NCBI RefSeq assembly: GCF_036345255.1
Contig: NZ_CP107783.1
Location: 6,122,001-6,186,000, forward strand
Length of the DNA stretch: 64,000 nucleotides
From: Streptomyces sp. NBC_00569
GTDB lineage: Bacteria; Actinomycetota; Actinomycetes; Streptomycetales; Streptomycetaceae
Direction: 5' to 3'
Below are positions 1-7,714 of the stretch, piece after piece. Within the stretch, counting starts at the first letter, position 1. Every line of letters begins with the position of its first letter. The notes below the pieces were generated by a model that made no database searches, had not been told where the DNA came from, and worked only from the letters and a program-made list of their open reading frames with translations. Position numbers and translations under genes: made by a program.

Positions 1-1888
1 GCAGTCCTTCGCCGCCGAGCCCCTGCACCCCGACGGCAACCTGATCCGCCACATCCCCCTGCGCCACGGCGACCAGGACGCGGTCGGCGAAATCGTTGTC
101 GAGGGCCAGTACCGCATCGGCCGCCAGGACCCGGCCCCCATCGGTGCCGAGGCCGGCCTCGCCGTCCCGCGGCCCGACGGGGGAGTGGAGCTCTACATCG
201 CCTCCACCGACCCGCACGGCGACCGCGACCTCGCCGCCGCCCGCTACGGCCTCGAACCCGAGCGCGTGAAGGTCGTGGTCACGGGCGTGCCCGGGGCGAC
301 CGGTGACCGCGAGGACCAGAGCTTCCAACTCCCGCTCGGCCTGCTCGCGTTGAGGACCGGCTGCCCGGTCAAGCTCACCGCTACGCGCGAGGAGTCCTTC
401 CTCGGCCACGCCCACCGCCACCCCACCCTCCTGCGCTACCGCCACCACGCGGACGCCGAGGGCAAGCTGGTCAAGGTCGAGGCGCAGATCCTCCTCGACG
501 CGGGCGCGTACGCCGACACGTCCTCGGAGGCGCTCGCCGCCGCCGTCTCCTTCGCCTGCGGCCCGTACGTCGTCCCGCACGCCTTCATCGAGGGCTGGGC
601 GGTACGCACCAACAACCCGCCCTCCGGCCACGTACGCGGAGAAGGCGCCCTCCAGGTCTGCGCCGCGTACGAGGCACAGATGGACAAGCTGGCGAAGAAA
701 CTCGGCATCGACCCGGCGGAGCTGCGTCTGCGCAACGCCCTGGCGACGGGCGACGTGCTCCCGACCGGGCAGACGGTGACGTGCCCGGCGCCGGTCGCCG
801 AACTGCTGGGCGCGGTACGGGACTTCCCGTTGCCGGAGCTTCCCAGGGACACCCCCGAGGACGAGTGGCTGCTGCCCGGCGGCCCCGAGGGCGCGGGCGA
901 ACCGGGTGCGGTGCGCCGCGGCGTCGGCTACGGCATCGGCATGGTGCACATGCTCGGCGCGGAAGGCACCGACGAGGTGTCGACGGCGACGGTGAAGGTC
1001 CACGACGGCGTGGCGACGGTCATCTGCGCTGCCGTGGAAACCGGCCAGGGCTTTACTACTTTGGCGAGGCAGATCGTCCAGGACACCCTCGGCATCGACG
1101 AGGTCCAGGTCGCCCCGGTCGACACGGACCAGCCACCGGCCGGCCCCGGCTGCCGCGGCCGCCACACGTGGGTGTCCGGCGGAGCGGTCGAACGCGCCGC
1201 GAAAATGGTCCGCACCCAGCTTCTCCAGCCCCTGGCGCACAAGTTCGGCATGTCCACGGAGCTGCTCCAGATCGCCGACGGCAAGATCACGTCGTACGAC
1301 GGAGTCCTGTCGACGACGGTCACCGAGGCGATGGACGGCAAGGAACTGTGGGCCACGGCCCAGTGCCGCCCGCACCCCACCGAACCCCTCGACGCCGACG
1401 GCCAGGGCGACGCCTTCGTGGGCCTCGCGTTCTGCGCGATCCGCGCGGTGGTCGACGTGGACATCGAACTCGGATCCGTACGGGTCGTGGAACTCGCGGT
1501 AGCCCAGGACGTGGGCAGGGTGTTGAACCCGGCTCAGCTGGCGGCCCGTATCGAGGCGGGCGTCACGCAGGGCGTGGGCGCGGCCCTCACGGAGAACCTC
1601 CGCACCCCGCGCGGCCTGGTCCGCCACCCCGACTTCACGGGCTACGCGCTCCCGACGTCCCTGGACGCCCCCGACATCCGCATCGTCAAACTGGTCGAGG
1701 AACGGGACGTGGTGGCCCCCTTCGGAGCGAAGGCGGCGAGCGCGGTCCCGGTGGTCGCGTCCCCGGCGGCAGTGGCCTCAGCGGTCCGCGCCGCGACGGG
1801 CCGCCCGGTCAACCGCCTCCCGATCCGGCCGCAGGCGGCGGTGGTCACGACGCCGGTGGCGTCGGCCATGGCGACGTCAACGGAGTGA
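1..1888 (+). CDS. Xanthine dehydrogenase / aldehyde oxidase family, molybdopterin-binding subunit (5' end outside window)
   Basis: The reading frame is already open at base 2, so the start lies upstream; about 628 residues are visible. The sequence has the molybdenum-subunit signatures of the xanthine oxidase family, such as the glycine/glutamine stretch TGQGFTTL and the C-terminal stretch GALTENL-PTSLDAP-PFGAKAASAVPVVASPAAV. The family hydroxylates purines or aldehydes using Mo-cofactor, with FeS and FAD subunits normally encoded just upstream, here out of view. The substrate is inferred (hypoxanthine/xanthine most common in Streptomyces) and not proven. An in-frame GTG at 185 is internal, because homology continues upstream of it. 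Confidence 0.85.
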   Translation, partial: QSFAAEPLHPDGNLIRHIPLRHGDQDAVGEIVVEGQYRIGRQDPAPIGAEAGLAVPRPDGGVELYIASTDPHGDRDLAAARYGLEPERVKVVVTGVPGATGDREDQSFQLPLGLLALRTGCPVKLTATREESFLGHAHRHPTLLRYRHHADAEGKLVKVEAQILLDAGAYADTSSEALAAAVSFACGPYVVPHAFIEGWAVRTNNPPSGHVRGEGALQVCAAYEAQMDKLAKKLGIDPAELRLRNALATGDVLPTGQTVTCPAPVAELLGAVRDFPLPELPRDTPEDEWLLPGGPEGAGEPGAVRRGVGYGIGMVHMLGAEGTDEVSTATVKVHDGVATVICAAVETGQGFTTLARQIVQDTLGIDEVQVAPVDTDQPPAGPGCRGRHTWVSGGAVERAAKMVRTQLLQPLAHKFGMSTELLQIADGKITSYDGVLSTTVTEAMDGKELWATAQCRPHPTEPLDADGQGDAFVGLAFCAIRAVVDVDIELGSVRVVELAVAQDVGRVLNPAQLAARIEAGVTQGVGAALTENLRTPRGLVRHPDFTGYALPTSLDAPDIRIVKLVEERDVVAPFGAKAASAVPVVASPAAVASAVRAATGRPVNRLPIRPQAAVVTTPVASAMATSTE

Positions 1889-2199
1889 CTCCGTCGGTGT
1901 GTTGGGGGTAGAGCGGTCGTGGCATCAACGAGATGAGGCCGCAAGCGCGCCCCGCCCGTTGCGACTTGTGACGTGTCGTGTCGTTGTGTGACGTGTTGTT
2001 GATGGACTCGGCACCGGGCCGCGTGTGAACTGACAGTGCGCATGGCTAGAGTTGTTGTCGAGACTTCGTAGGCGAGGGTGCCGGCCGATGGACCTTCGGC
2101 GGGCAACGCGACGGGACGAGCGGTCCGGACGACGCCGGCGTCGCCGCTCGACGAGCGGTCTGTACGGGACACGGGGACGCGGGGAACGGGGAGGACGCG
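1889..2199. other. Gene-free stretch upstream of the WXG/mycosin genes
   Basis: No convincing gene. It must hold the promoter of the following three-gene run. A possible -10 (TAGAGT, about 2047-2052) has a weak TGTGAA about 18 nt upstream. The element GTGACGTGT recurs near 1967 and 1987. Neither is strong enough to assign a regulator. Confidence 0.4.
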
Positions 2200-2757
2200 A
2201 TGGCAGAGGCGGCGGACAATGGCGGTGGCGGCAGCGACGGCTCGCCGTGGGCCTTCTTCGGCGTACTCGGAGCGGTGGGGGCTGCGCAGGCGGCGGTGGG
2301 GGACATCGTCACCGAGCTGGAGTCGTTCACGAAGTTCCAGCAGCGGGTTGATGAGCTGATCAAGGATCTGAAGGGGTCGCCGGCGGATTCGAAGAAGCTG
2401 GGGCAAGAGCCTTTGGCCCGCGCCCAGTTCGGTGGCGGGGCGGACGGGTTCAAAGAAGCGGCTGGCCTCCACACGTCGTACCAGACGGTGATAGCGGAGC
2501 TCGAGACCCTGTCGCAGTTGCTCTCCGACTCCATCGAGGGCATGGGGATCGCTGTTCTGAAGTCGCACAAGGGCTACGCGAACATCGATGACGACATCAA
2601 GGACCGGATGCGCGCAATCAGCGCGGAGGCCACAAAACACTACGGCGGCCCCTACGTTCCTGACCATCCCAAGAAGGACAACGGCGACAAGGAATCAGGC
2701 AGCCGCAGCAGCGGTACGACCGAGTCTGTGGACGGCGCTTCGGGCGGAGGGGTCTAA
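2200..2757 (+). CDS. Small WXG100-like helical protein, putative type VII secretion substrate
   Basis: 185 residues. A Gly/Ser-rich N-terminus leads into a predominantly helical body (residues 30-140) with a turn FGGGADGF (77-84) where WXG100 proteins carry their W-x-G turn. The stretch YANID (126-130) fits the short YxxxD/E type VII export motif, which can also occur by chance. The C-terminal 35 residues are Ser/Gly/Lys-rich and probably disordered. The start follows a good ribosome site, GGGGAGG. It abuts the next gene with no gap (TAA then ATG), and both proteins begin MAEA. Assignment to the ESX/WXG superfamily is inferred from size, helicity and the neighbouring mycosin. Confidence 0.65.
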   Translation: MAEAADNGGGGSDGSPWAFFGVLGAVGAAQAAVGDIVTELESFTKFQQRVDELIKDLKGSPADSKKLGQEPLARAQFGGGADGFKEAAGLHTSYQTVIAELETLSQLLSDSIEGMGIAVLKSHKGYANIDDDIKDRMRAISAEATKHYGGPYVPDHPKKDNGDKESGSRSSGTTESVDGASGGGV

Positions 2758-4446
2758 ATGGCAGAGGCACCGATCGACGGCGGCAGCGTCGGGGGCACGC
2801 AGTTCGCGAGCATGAGCCACGAGCAGATGCTGGCGTGGCTGGACCAGGCGAACAGCGGTGATGTCCAGGACGCCGCCGGCAGGCTTACGGCGGCAGCCAA
2901 GGAGATTCACAAGATTGCGGACGAACTCAAGGTCCGTCCGCAATGGGTGAAGTGGAAGGGAGAGGGCGCGGACTCCTTCCGGTCGTGGGCGGGCGACTTG
3001 GCCAACGCGACGCTCGGGCTCGGCGATTACAGCGAAGGTGCCGCCAAGTGGATGGGCGAGGCTGCCAACGCGATCTCCACCGCCCAGGCCACCATTCCGC
3101 GTGACAAGCACAGCGCCCAGGCCAATCTGGACGCGGCGCATGCGGCGCACAACGACCCTGACGCCCAGTCGGTAGCTTCGAAGTCGTCGAGTGAACTCGC
3201 GGCAATCGCGGCCGACAAGGAAAAGGTGCGGCTCGAGGCGGCCGGGCACATGGAGAAGCTTGGTCAGGCGTTTTCTTTGTCTTCGGGTCAGATGGATCAA
3301 CTGACGGCAACGAAGCCTAAGTTTCCGCCGCCGCCGGAGGCGTTTGTGCCTGCGGCTCACAAGTCCATCGATACTAGTCAGGATGTAGCAGCGCCTGGAG
3401 GGGGCGCAGGTTCGGGAAGCACCCCGGGTGTCGCTTCTGGCGCAGGTGCGACGGCCGCTGGGCATGCCGCTTCCGCTGGGTTCGCTCCAGTCGCTGAGCA
3501 TGAACAGATCCAGCCTGCGGACCCGGTGAAGCCAGAGGTCCCGACGCGGATGGGCGTCGACTCCGTCGACACGCTTCCTCCCGTGCAGACTCCTCCGCAG
3601 ACAACAGGCCAAGCACCGGTAAGCACGCCCCCGAGCGGTCCTACTGCTCCTACTCCCGGCGTGATCCCTCCGGTCTTCGGTGGAGGAGGGGTAAAGCCCA
3701 TCGGAAACCCCGGGGGCAGGCCACCGCTGGCAGGTCGCAGCGGCACATCGCCCTTCGCCAACGGCCGTGGGTCAGTGACACCGAGTCCTCAGCCGGCGAC
3801 GGGTGCCACAGGTCGCCCGAACACCGGCATGCCGGGCCAGAGTGCCACGGGCCGGGCCACGGGAGCGGCTCAAGGGCGTCTGCCCGCGAACAATGGGGTA
3901 TCCGGCGGGCGTCCCCAGCCGGCAACGGGCAAGCCCACGAAGGGAATTCCCCGGGGCACGGTGATGGGTGGCGAAGGCAACGCGGCTGGCCGTGGCACGA
4001 CTGGAAGCCGTGGCCTGACAAACCAAGGACCGGGTTCGAGGCCGGGACAGACGGCTGGACGGCCCGGTGTGAGCGGCGAGAGCCCGCGTGGTGCTGCTTC
4101 AGAGCGGCGAGCCGCTGGGATCACCGGCGAGAAGGGCGGCATCGTCGGAGGCCGACCGCAGCAGCAGGGAGGCCGTCCGAATACCCGTGCCTTCAGCACC
4201 GGTGGCTCGGGACTGGTACGCGGCCAGGGCAGCGTAGGCGGAGGTTCCCCCGAAGACACGCACCGCGCGAGCCAGGCGGGCCGCAATGCTGCGGTGCCCA
4301 ACGGCTCAAGCCCTGTCGGACGCCGCGATGAGGCGCGAGGGGTGCGCCCCGACTACCTCACTGAGGACGAGCAGACCTGGCAGCCGGAGAGCAGCCGTAA
4401 TGTGCCCCCGGTTGTCGACGACGCACCCAGGAACAACGAGAGGTAA
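2758..4446 (+). CDS. PPE/WXG-like protein with long Gly/Pro/Arg-rich tail, putative mycosin-linked T7 substrate
   Basis: 562 residues. Residues 20-190 are helical and contain WKGEGADSFRSW (66-77), which is the WXG100 turn motif, followed by long Ala-rich helices. From about residue 195 the protein is low-complexity: Pro/Gly/Ala first, then many TGRP/GRG/GQ repeats to residue ~500, without hydrophobic segments. This head-plus-disordered-tail design resembles PPE or EspB-like secreted proteins, which mycosins process or help export in mycobacteria. It is immediately followed by a mycosin gene with a 3-nt gap, so protein and protease are probably co-produced. Function beyond that is inference. 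Confidence 0.65.
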   Translation: MAEAPIDGGSVGGTQFASMSHEQMLAWLDQANSGDVQDAAGRLTAAAKEIHKIADELKVRPQWVKWKGEGADSFRSWAGDLANATLGLGDYSEGAAKWMGEAANAISTAQATIPRDKHSAQANLDAAHAAHNDPDAQSVASKSSSELAAIAADKEKVRLEAAGHMEKLGQAFSLSSGQMDQLTATKPKFPPPPEAFVPAAHKSIDTSQDVAAPGGGAGSGSTPGVASGAGATAAGHAASAGFAPVAEHEQIQPADPVKPEVPTRMGVDSVDTLPPVQTPPQTTGQAPVSTPPSGPTAPTPGVIPPVFGGGGVKPIGNPGGRPPLAGRSGTSPFANGRGSVTPSPQPATGATGRPNTGMPGQSATGRATGAAQGRLPANNGVSGGRPQPATGKPTKGIPRGTVMGGEGNAAGRGTTGSRGLTNQGPGSRPGQTAGRPGVSGESPRGAASERRAAGITGEKGGIVGGRPQQQGGRPNTRAFSTGGSGLVRGQGSVGGGSPEDTHRASQAGRNAAVPNGSSPVGRRDEARGVRPDYLTEDEQTWQPESSRNVPPVVDDAPRNNER

Positions 4447-4449
4447 CGC

Positions 4450-5856
4450 ATGCCCACCAGCAGCACTCGTCACAGGCGCCGCGGCGCAGCAGCTTCGGTG
4501 TTCCTAGGCTTGCTGCTGGTGGGTACGGCAACAGCCCCGGCTCAAGCGGACTCCATCCGGTCTCAGCAGTGGTATCTCGATGCCATGCAGGCGAACGGCA
4601 TGTGGAAGACCAGCACGGGCAAGGGGGTCACGGTCGCCGTCATCGACACGGGGGTGGACCGTAACAACCCGGATCTGCAAGGCAGGATCCTCACCGGCAA
4701 GGATCTCGCGCCGGCCAGTCAGTCGGGAGATGAGTACACCGACTACGAGGGCCACGGCACCGGGATGGCTGCACTGATCGCTGGGACAGGTGTTTACGGA
4801 GGTGGACAGGGCTCTCTCGGCTTGTCGCCGGGTGCGAAGATCCTTCCGATTCGTCTGCCGGACGCCATGGAGGCGTCTAGTGAGGCCGACTCGAGCGCCG
4901 AGTTCCTCGATGCGCTGGTCAAGGGAATCCGGTACGCGGCTGACGAAGGCGCGAAGGTCATCAATATTTCTCAGGCGCAGGCGCAAGGCTCGCCTCAGCT
5001 TTCGGCAGCTGTCGACTACGCCCTGAAGAAGGGTTCGTTGATCTTTGCTGGAACTGGCAACAGTGGAAACAAGGCCAATACGCTCGAATACCCTGCGGCC
5101 ACGCCAGGCGTAGTGGGCGTTGGCGCAATCGGCAAGGACTTGCATCGGACGTCCGAGTCGACCTATGGCTCGCAGGTCGATATCTCCGCCCCAGGCGATG
5201 AAATGGTTCACGCCTGTGGTGGCAAGACCGGCTTCTGCAAGACCCACGGCACCAGTGACGCGACGGCCCTCGCCTCGGCCAGCGCGGCTCTAATCTGGTC
5301 CAAGCACCCTGACTGGACCAACAATCAGGTACTCCGGGTCATGCTCAACACCATCGGCGGCCCCACGGACGGCGCCAAGCGCAACGATGCAATCGGCTAT
5401 GGAATTGTCCGCCCCCGCATCGCCCTGAAGACCCCGGGCGACCCCGGCCCGGCCAACAAGTACCCGCTCCCGGACTACCCCGTAGCAGCGTCCAAGTCGC
5501 CGTCGGCCAAGCCTTCCAAGGGAACGGGTGCCCAGGCCCCGGACGACAGCTCCGCAGCTCCGGCTGCCGCATCCAACGGCGACGACAGCAACACCCCGCT
5601 CTGGTTCGGCATCGGCGTAGGCGCGCTGGTCGTGGCAGGCGCGGCGGTCGCGGTTGCAATGAACCGCAGCCGGCGTCGCGCGGCGGCCTCGCCGACGCCC
5701 TACCCTCCGGCCCAGCAGCCCTACCAGGGACAGCCATACGGGGCACAGCAGGTCACGAATCCGCAGCCGTACGCGCCTCCGTCGAGTGACAGCCAGTACA
5801 ACGTCAACAACCCTGGTATTCCAAGCAACCCAAGCAACCCTGGAAGAGGTTACTGA
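4450..5856 (+). CDS. Type VII secretion-associated serine protease, mycosin (subtilisin family S8)
   Basis: 468 residues. An Arg-rich signal peptide with cleavage near AQA-DS (residue ~34) is followed by a subtilisin domain with Asp66 (VIDTG), His102 (EGHGTGMAAL), oxyanion Asn204 (GTGNSG) and Ser269 (GTSDATAL). The usual proline after GTSxA is a leucine here. Cys256 and Cys263 may form a disulfide. A Ser/Pro/Ala linker leads to one membrane helix (~386-405), an Arg stop-transfer stretch and a Pro/Gln/Tyr-rich cytosolic tail. This topology is that of MycP, the membrane-bound protease of type VII systems. It is third in a compact run after two WXG-like genes. There are no core T7SS genes in the window, so it is an orphan mycosin. 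Confidence 0.9.
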   Translation: MPTSSTRHRRRGAAASVFLGLLLVGTATAPAQADSIRSQQWYLDAMQANGMWKTSTGKGVTVAVIDTGVDRNNPDLQGRILTGKDLAPASQSGDEYTDYEGHGTGMAALIAGTGVYGGGQGSLGLSPGAKILPIRLPDAMEASSEADSSAEFLDALVKGIRYAADEGAKVINISQAQAQGSPQLSAAVDYALKKGSLIFAGTGNSGNKANTLEYPAATPGVVGVGAIGKDLHRTSESTYGSQVDISAPGDEMVHACGGKTGFCKTHGTSDATALASASAALIWSKHPDWTNNQVLRVMLNTIGGPTDGAKRNDAIGYGIVRPRIALKTPGDPGPANKYPLPDYPVAASKSPSAKPSKGTGAQAPDDSSAAPAAASNGDDSNTPLWFGIGVGALVVAGAAVAVAMNRSRRRAAASPTPYPPAQQPYQGQPYGAQQVTNPQPYAPPSSDSQYNVNNPGIPSNPSNPGRGY

Positions 5857-5935
5857 CGGACGCTCGTGGGACATCCCGTACAGTCCTGAACGGCGCCCAG
5901 TGATCACGCTTCGAAGTGCGACAAGAGGCACTCGC

Positions 5936-6340
5936 ATGCCCGCCAAGGGCATCCGGCACCGGATCGCTGTCTAGGCCCTTTAGTGTCTGCTGCTGACGGG
6001 CATGGCAGCCAGGTTCGCCGCCGCGGAGTCCACCCGTGACGAGCAGTGGTTCCTCACAGCCATGAAGGCTGAGGGCATGTGGCGCATCAGCCGGACGACG
6101 CGGACTCCGTCGCGCCGACTGCCGCAGCAAATGGCGACGACGACAGCAACACCCTCCTGCGGATCGGCATTGGTATGGGCGCCGAAGTGGTGATCGCTGC
6201 GGGCGCCGCCATCGGGGTCCACCCGCAGCCGCAGGTGCCGCGTCATGTGCGTACCCGTACGCCCCTACCCCGCCCCCGGGCAGCCGCAGTGCCAGCCGTA
6301 CGGCGCTCCGCAGAACTACCCCGTGAGTCACGACCCGAAA
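5936..6340 (+). pseudogene. Decayed second mycosin gene with catalytic domain deleted
   Basis: A tandem relic of the preceding mycosin. From ATG 5936 the frame reads a signal-peptide-like start but hits TAG codons at about 5972 and 5981. The same frame then gives DEQWFLTAMKAEGMW, matching SQQWYLDAMQANGMW of the intact gene (about residues 38-52). The match then jumps in another frame to NGDDDSNTLLRIGIGMGA, the counterpart of NGDDSNTPLWFGIGVGA before the membrane helix. About 310-320 residues, including Asp, His and Ser of the active site, are missing. A further frame change leads to a tail resembling the parent's Pro/Gln/Tyr-rich end (GQPQCQPYGAPQNYP). Stops, deletion and frameshifts make this a clear pseudogene. 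The 3' limit is approximate. Confidence 0.8.
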
Positions 6341-6497
6341 TCGCCGCACAGCGGCGGCCCGCAGGGGCCCGGGGTCGTCTGCGTGGCGATGATGTCGGCG
6401 TATCGAGGACCCGCAGCTGCTTTCTCTGCGGTCTTTGGTGTGCGGAAGGACGGGGCGCCGGCCCCATGTCGAGCAGCACGCGCGCCGTGGGCCTAGA

Positions 6498-6962
6498 TCA
6501 GAGCTTGAAGACGCCTCGCCACGTCCACTCAGCGTCGAGAGCCTTGCTCTGCAAGGGGTCTGTCATCTCCCGAGTATCGAATCAGAATGTTTCGGCCGTG
6601 TGCCGTTTGCCATCGGGGCCGCGTTCGAATTCCCATTGTCGATACACCGCGGGTGCGTGGCCACGCCCGTACTGTCCGTTGGCACTGTCAGGGGGACGGT
6701 TCTCCCACCGTTCGTGGAGGAATCGCACCTCTTGTTTCTCAGGGATTAGGCGCATCCTGGTCTTGAGCCTCACACCCACCCTCCGGACATGGCGCTCAGC
6801 GACCAGATCGGCCTTCTCGGCAGGGAGAGCGTTGCGCACGCGGTACGCCACATCTGCCCCGTTGAGTGCGAGCAGCACGGCCCGGACCTGTGAGGCAGAT
6901 AGTGGGGCGACGTCGCAGACAGGGTATTTGGTGCCGGTCAGCTTGTTCCAAAGGCAACCCAT
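6498..6962 (-). pseudogene. Hypothetical gene interrupted by an in-frame TGA
   Basis: From ATG (MGCLWNKLTG) the frame runs 126 residues to a TGA at 6582-6584. Reading through it gives 27 more residues, FDTREMTDPLQSKALDAEW and then TWRGVFKL, before the next stop. The joined sequence RHTAETF-[stop]-FDTREMTDPL looks like one continuous protein, and a single C-to-T change of CGA (Arg) would create the TGA. From memory, Streptomyces has a family of ~170-residue proteins ending in a similar ...FRFDTAEL...WTWRGVVF pattern. The middle also seems shorter than those relatives. No function is known for the family. It lies directly downstream of the minus-strand WXG cassette but leaves a 113-nt gap. Confidence 0.55.
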
Positions 6963-7075
6963 GCTATGCCCCCGTTCCGGTGTCCGGGCGAAACATTTGA
7001 ACCGTGGGAACGAAGGATTTGAAGTCTCCCAGGACGGCGCCGTGTTGGTCGGTAAGTGGTAGTGGTGGCGGTGTA

Positions 7076-7711
7076 TCAGCGGTCCGAGAGTTTGGGTGGA
7101 ATGTTGCACCTGGCCTTCTTGTGCGCGTACGAGGCCGCGCTCTCTACCAGGTCGATCAGCCCAGCACGCGTTGACGTGTCACCCGGTCGGCCAAGCTCGA
7201 CGGTGAGGCTGATGTTGTATTGCGGGCTCTGGTTTTTCCTCTCTGAAATGCAGGGGAGGAAGATTGCTGCGAAGTTACCGGAAGCAGCTGCCTTGTCGCC
7301 GGCGGTGAAGGGGGTGAGTGATCCAACGGAGTTATTGTTTATGGCTGTCGTCTTTACCCACTTCAGCCAGCCTTTTGCGGATTCCGCAGGCATCGACCTG
7401 CTTCTTGCCGCCAGCAGGGGGCTCTCGCTCTCCCCGGTCACCAGGCATGAAGCACCGTAGTCGAGGGCTGACGTATTGGAGCCGCCAGTAACGGTGTCAT
7501 CGAATGAATATGACGGCCTCTGGGGCAAGATTTTCTTCAGGGCGGGAATTGCGCTTGAAGGAGATCCTAGCGATGGGCAGGCGTCGGTTGCCTTGATTTC
7601 TCCTGCTTTTTCGCTGAAGGGGGGAACCTTGAAGGCGTAAGCGATCGCCACGAGGATGAGCACCAGGGAAACCCCTGTAACGGTCAGAGCTTTGGGGCGG
7701 GTGAGATTCAA
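7076..7711 (-). CDS. Membrane-anchored four-cysteine protein, third gene of WXG cassette A
   Basis: 211 residues. A short basic N-terminus is followed by one hydrophobic helix (about 8-28), so the rest should lie outside the membrane. The exported part has exactly four cysteines, in the contexts DACPSL, GASCLVT, FLPCISE and ARCNIPP, which suggests two disulfides. The protein encoded at 16225-16767 shows the same four-cysteine order and the same ending, a cysteine followed by two prolines. The gene starts 3 nt after the stop of the large WXG protein and is surely co-translated with it. Possible roles are immunity protein, chaperone or surface partner of the large protein; none can be shown from sequence. 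Confidence 0.75.
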   Translation of the reverse strand: MNLTRPKALTVTGVSLVLILVAIAYAFKVPPFSEKAGEIKATDACPSLGSPSSAIPALKKILPQRPSYSFDDTVTGGSNTSALDYGASCLVTGESESPLLAARSRSMPAESAKGWLKWVKTTAINNNSVGSLTPFTAGDKAAASGNFAAIFLPCISERKNQSPQYNISLTVELGRPGDTSTRAGLIDLVESAASYAHKKARCNIPPKLSDR

Positions 7712-7714
7712 CGC

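Noticed and set aside
1642..2667. Minus-strand ORF across the XDH end and the first WXG-like gene
   Set aside because: It crosses two well-supported genes and a promoter region and shows no protein-like features.
6582..7109. The N-terminal extension starting at 7109 of the minus-strand ORF
   Set aside because: The first ~49 residues are His/Thr/Pro-rich and unlike the rest, and they overlap the cassette A lipoprotein-like gene; the start at 6962 is more credible.
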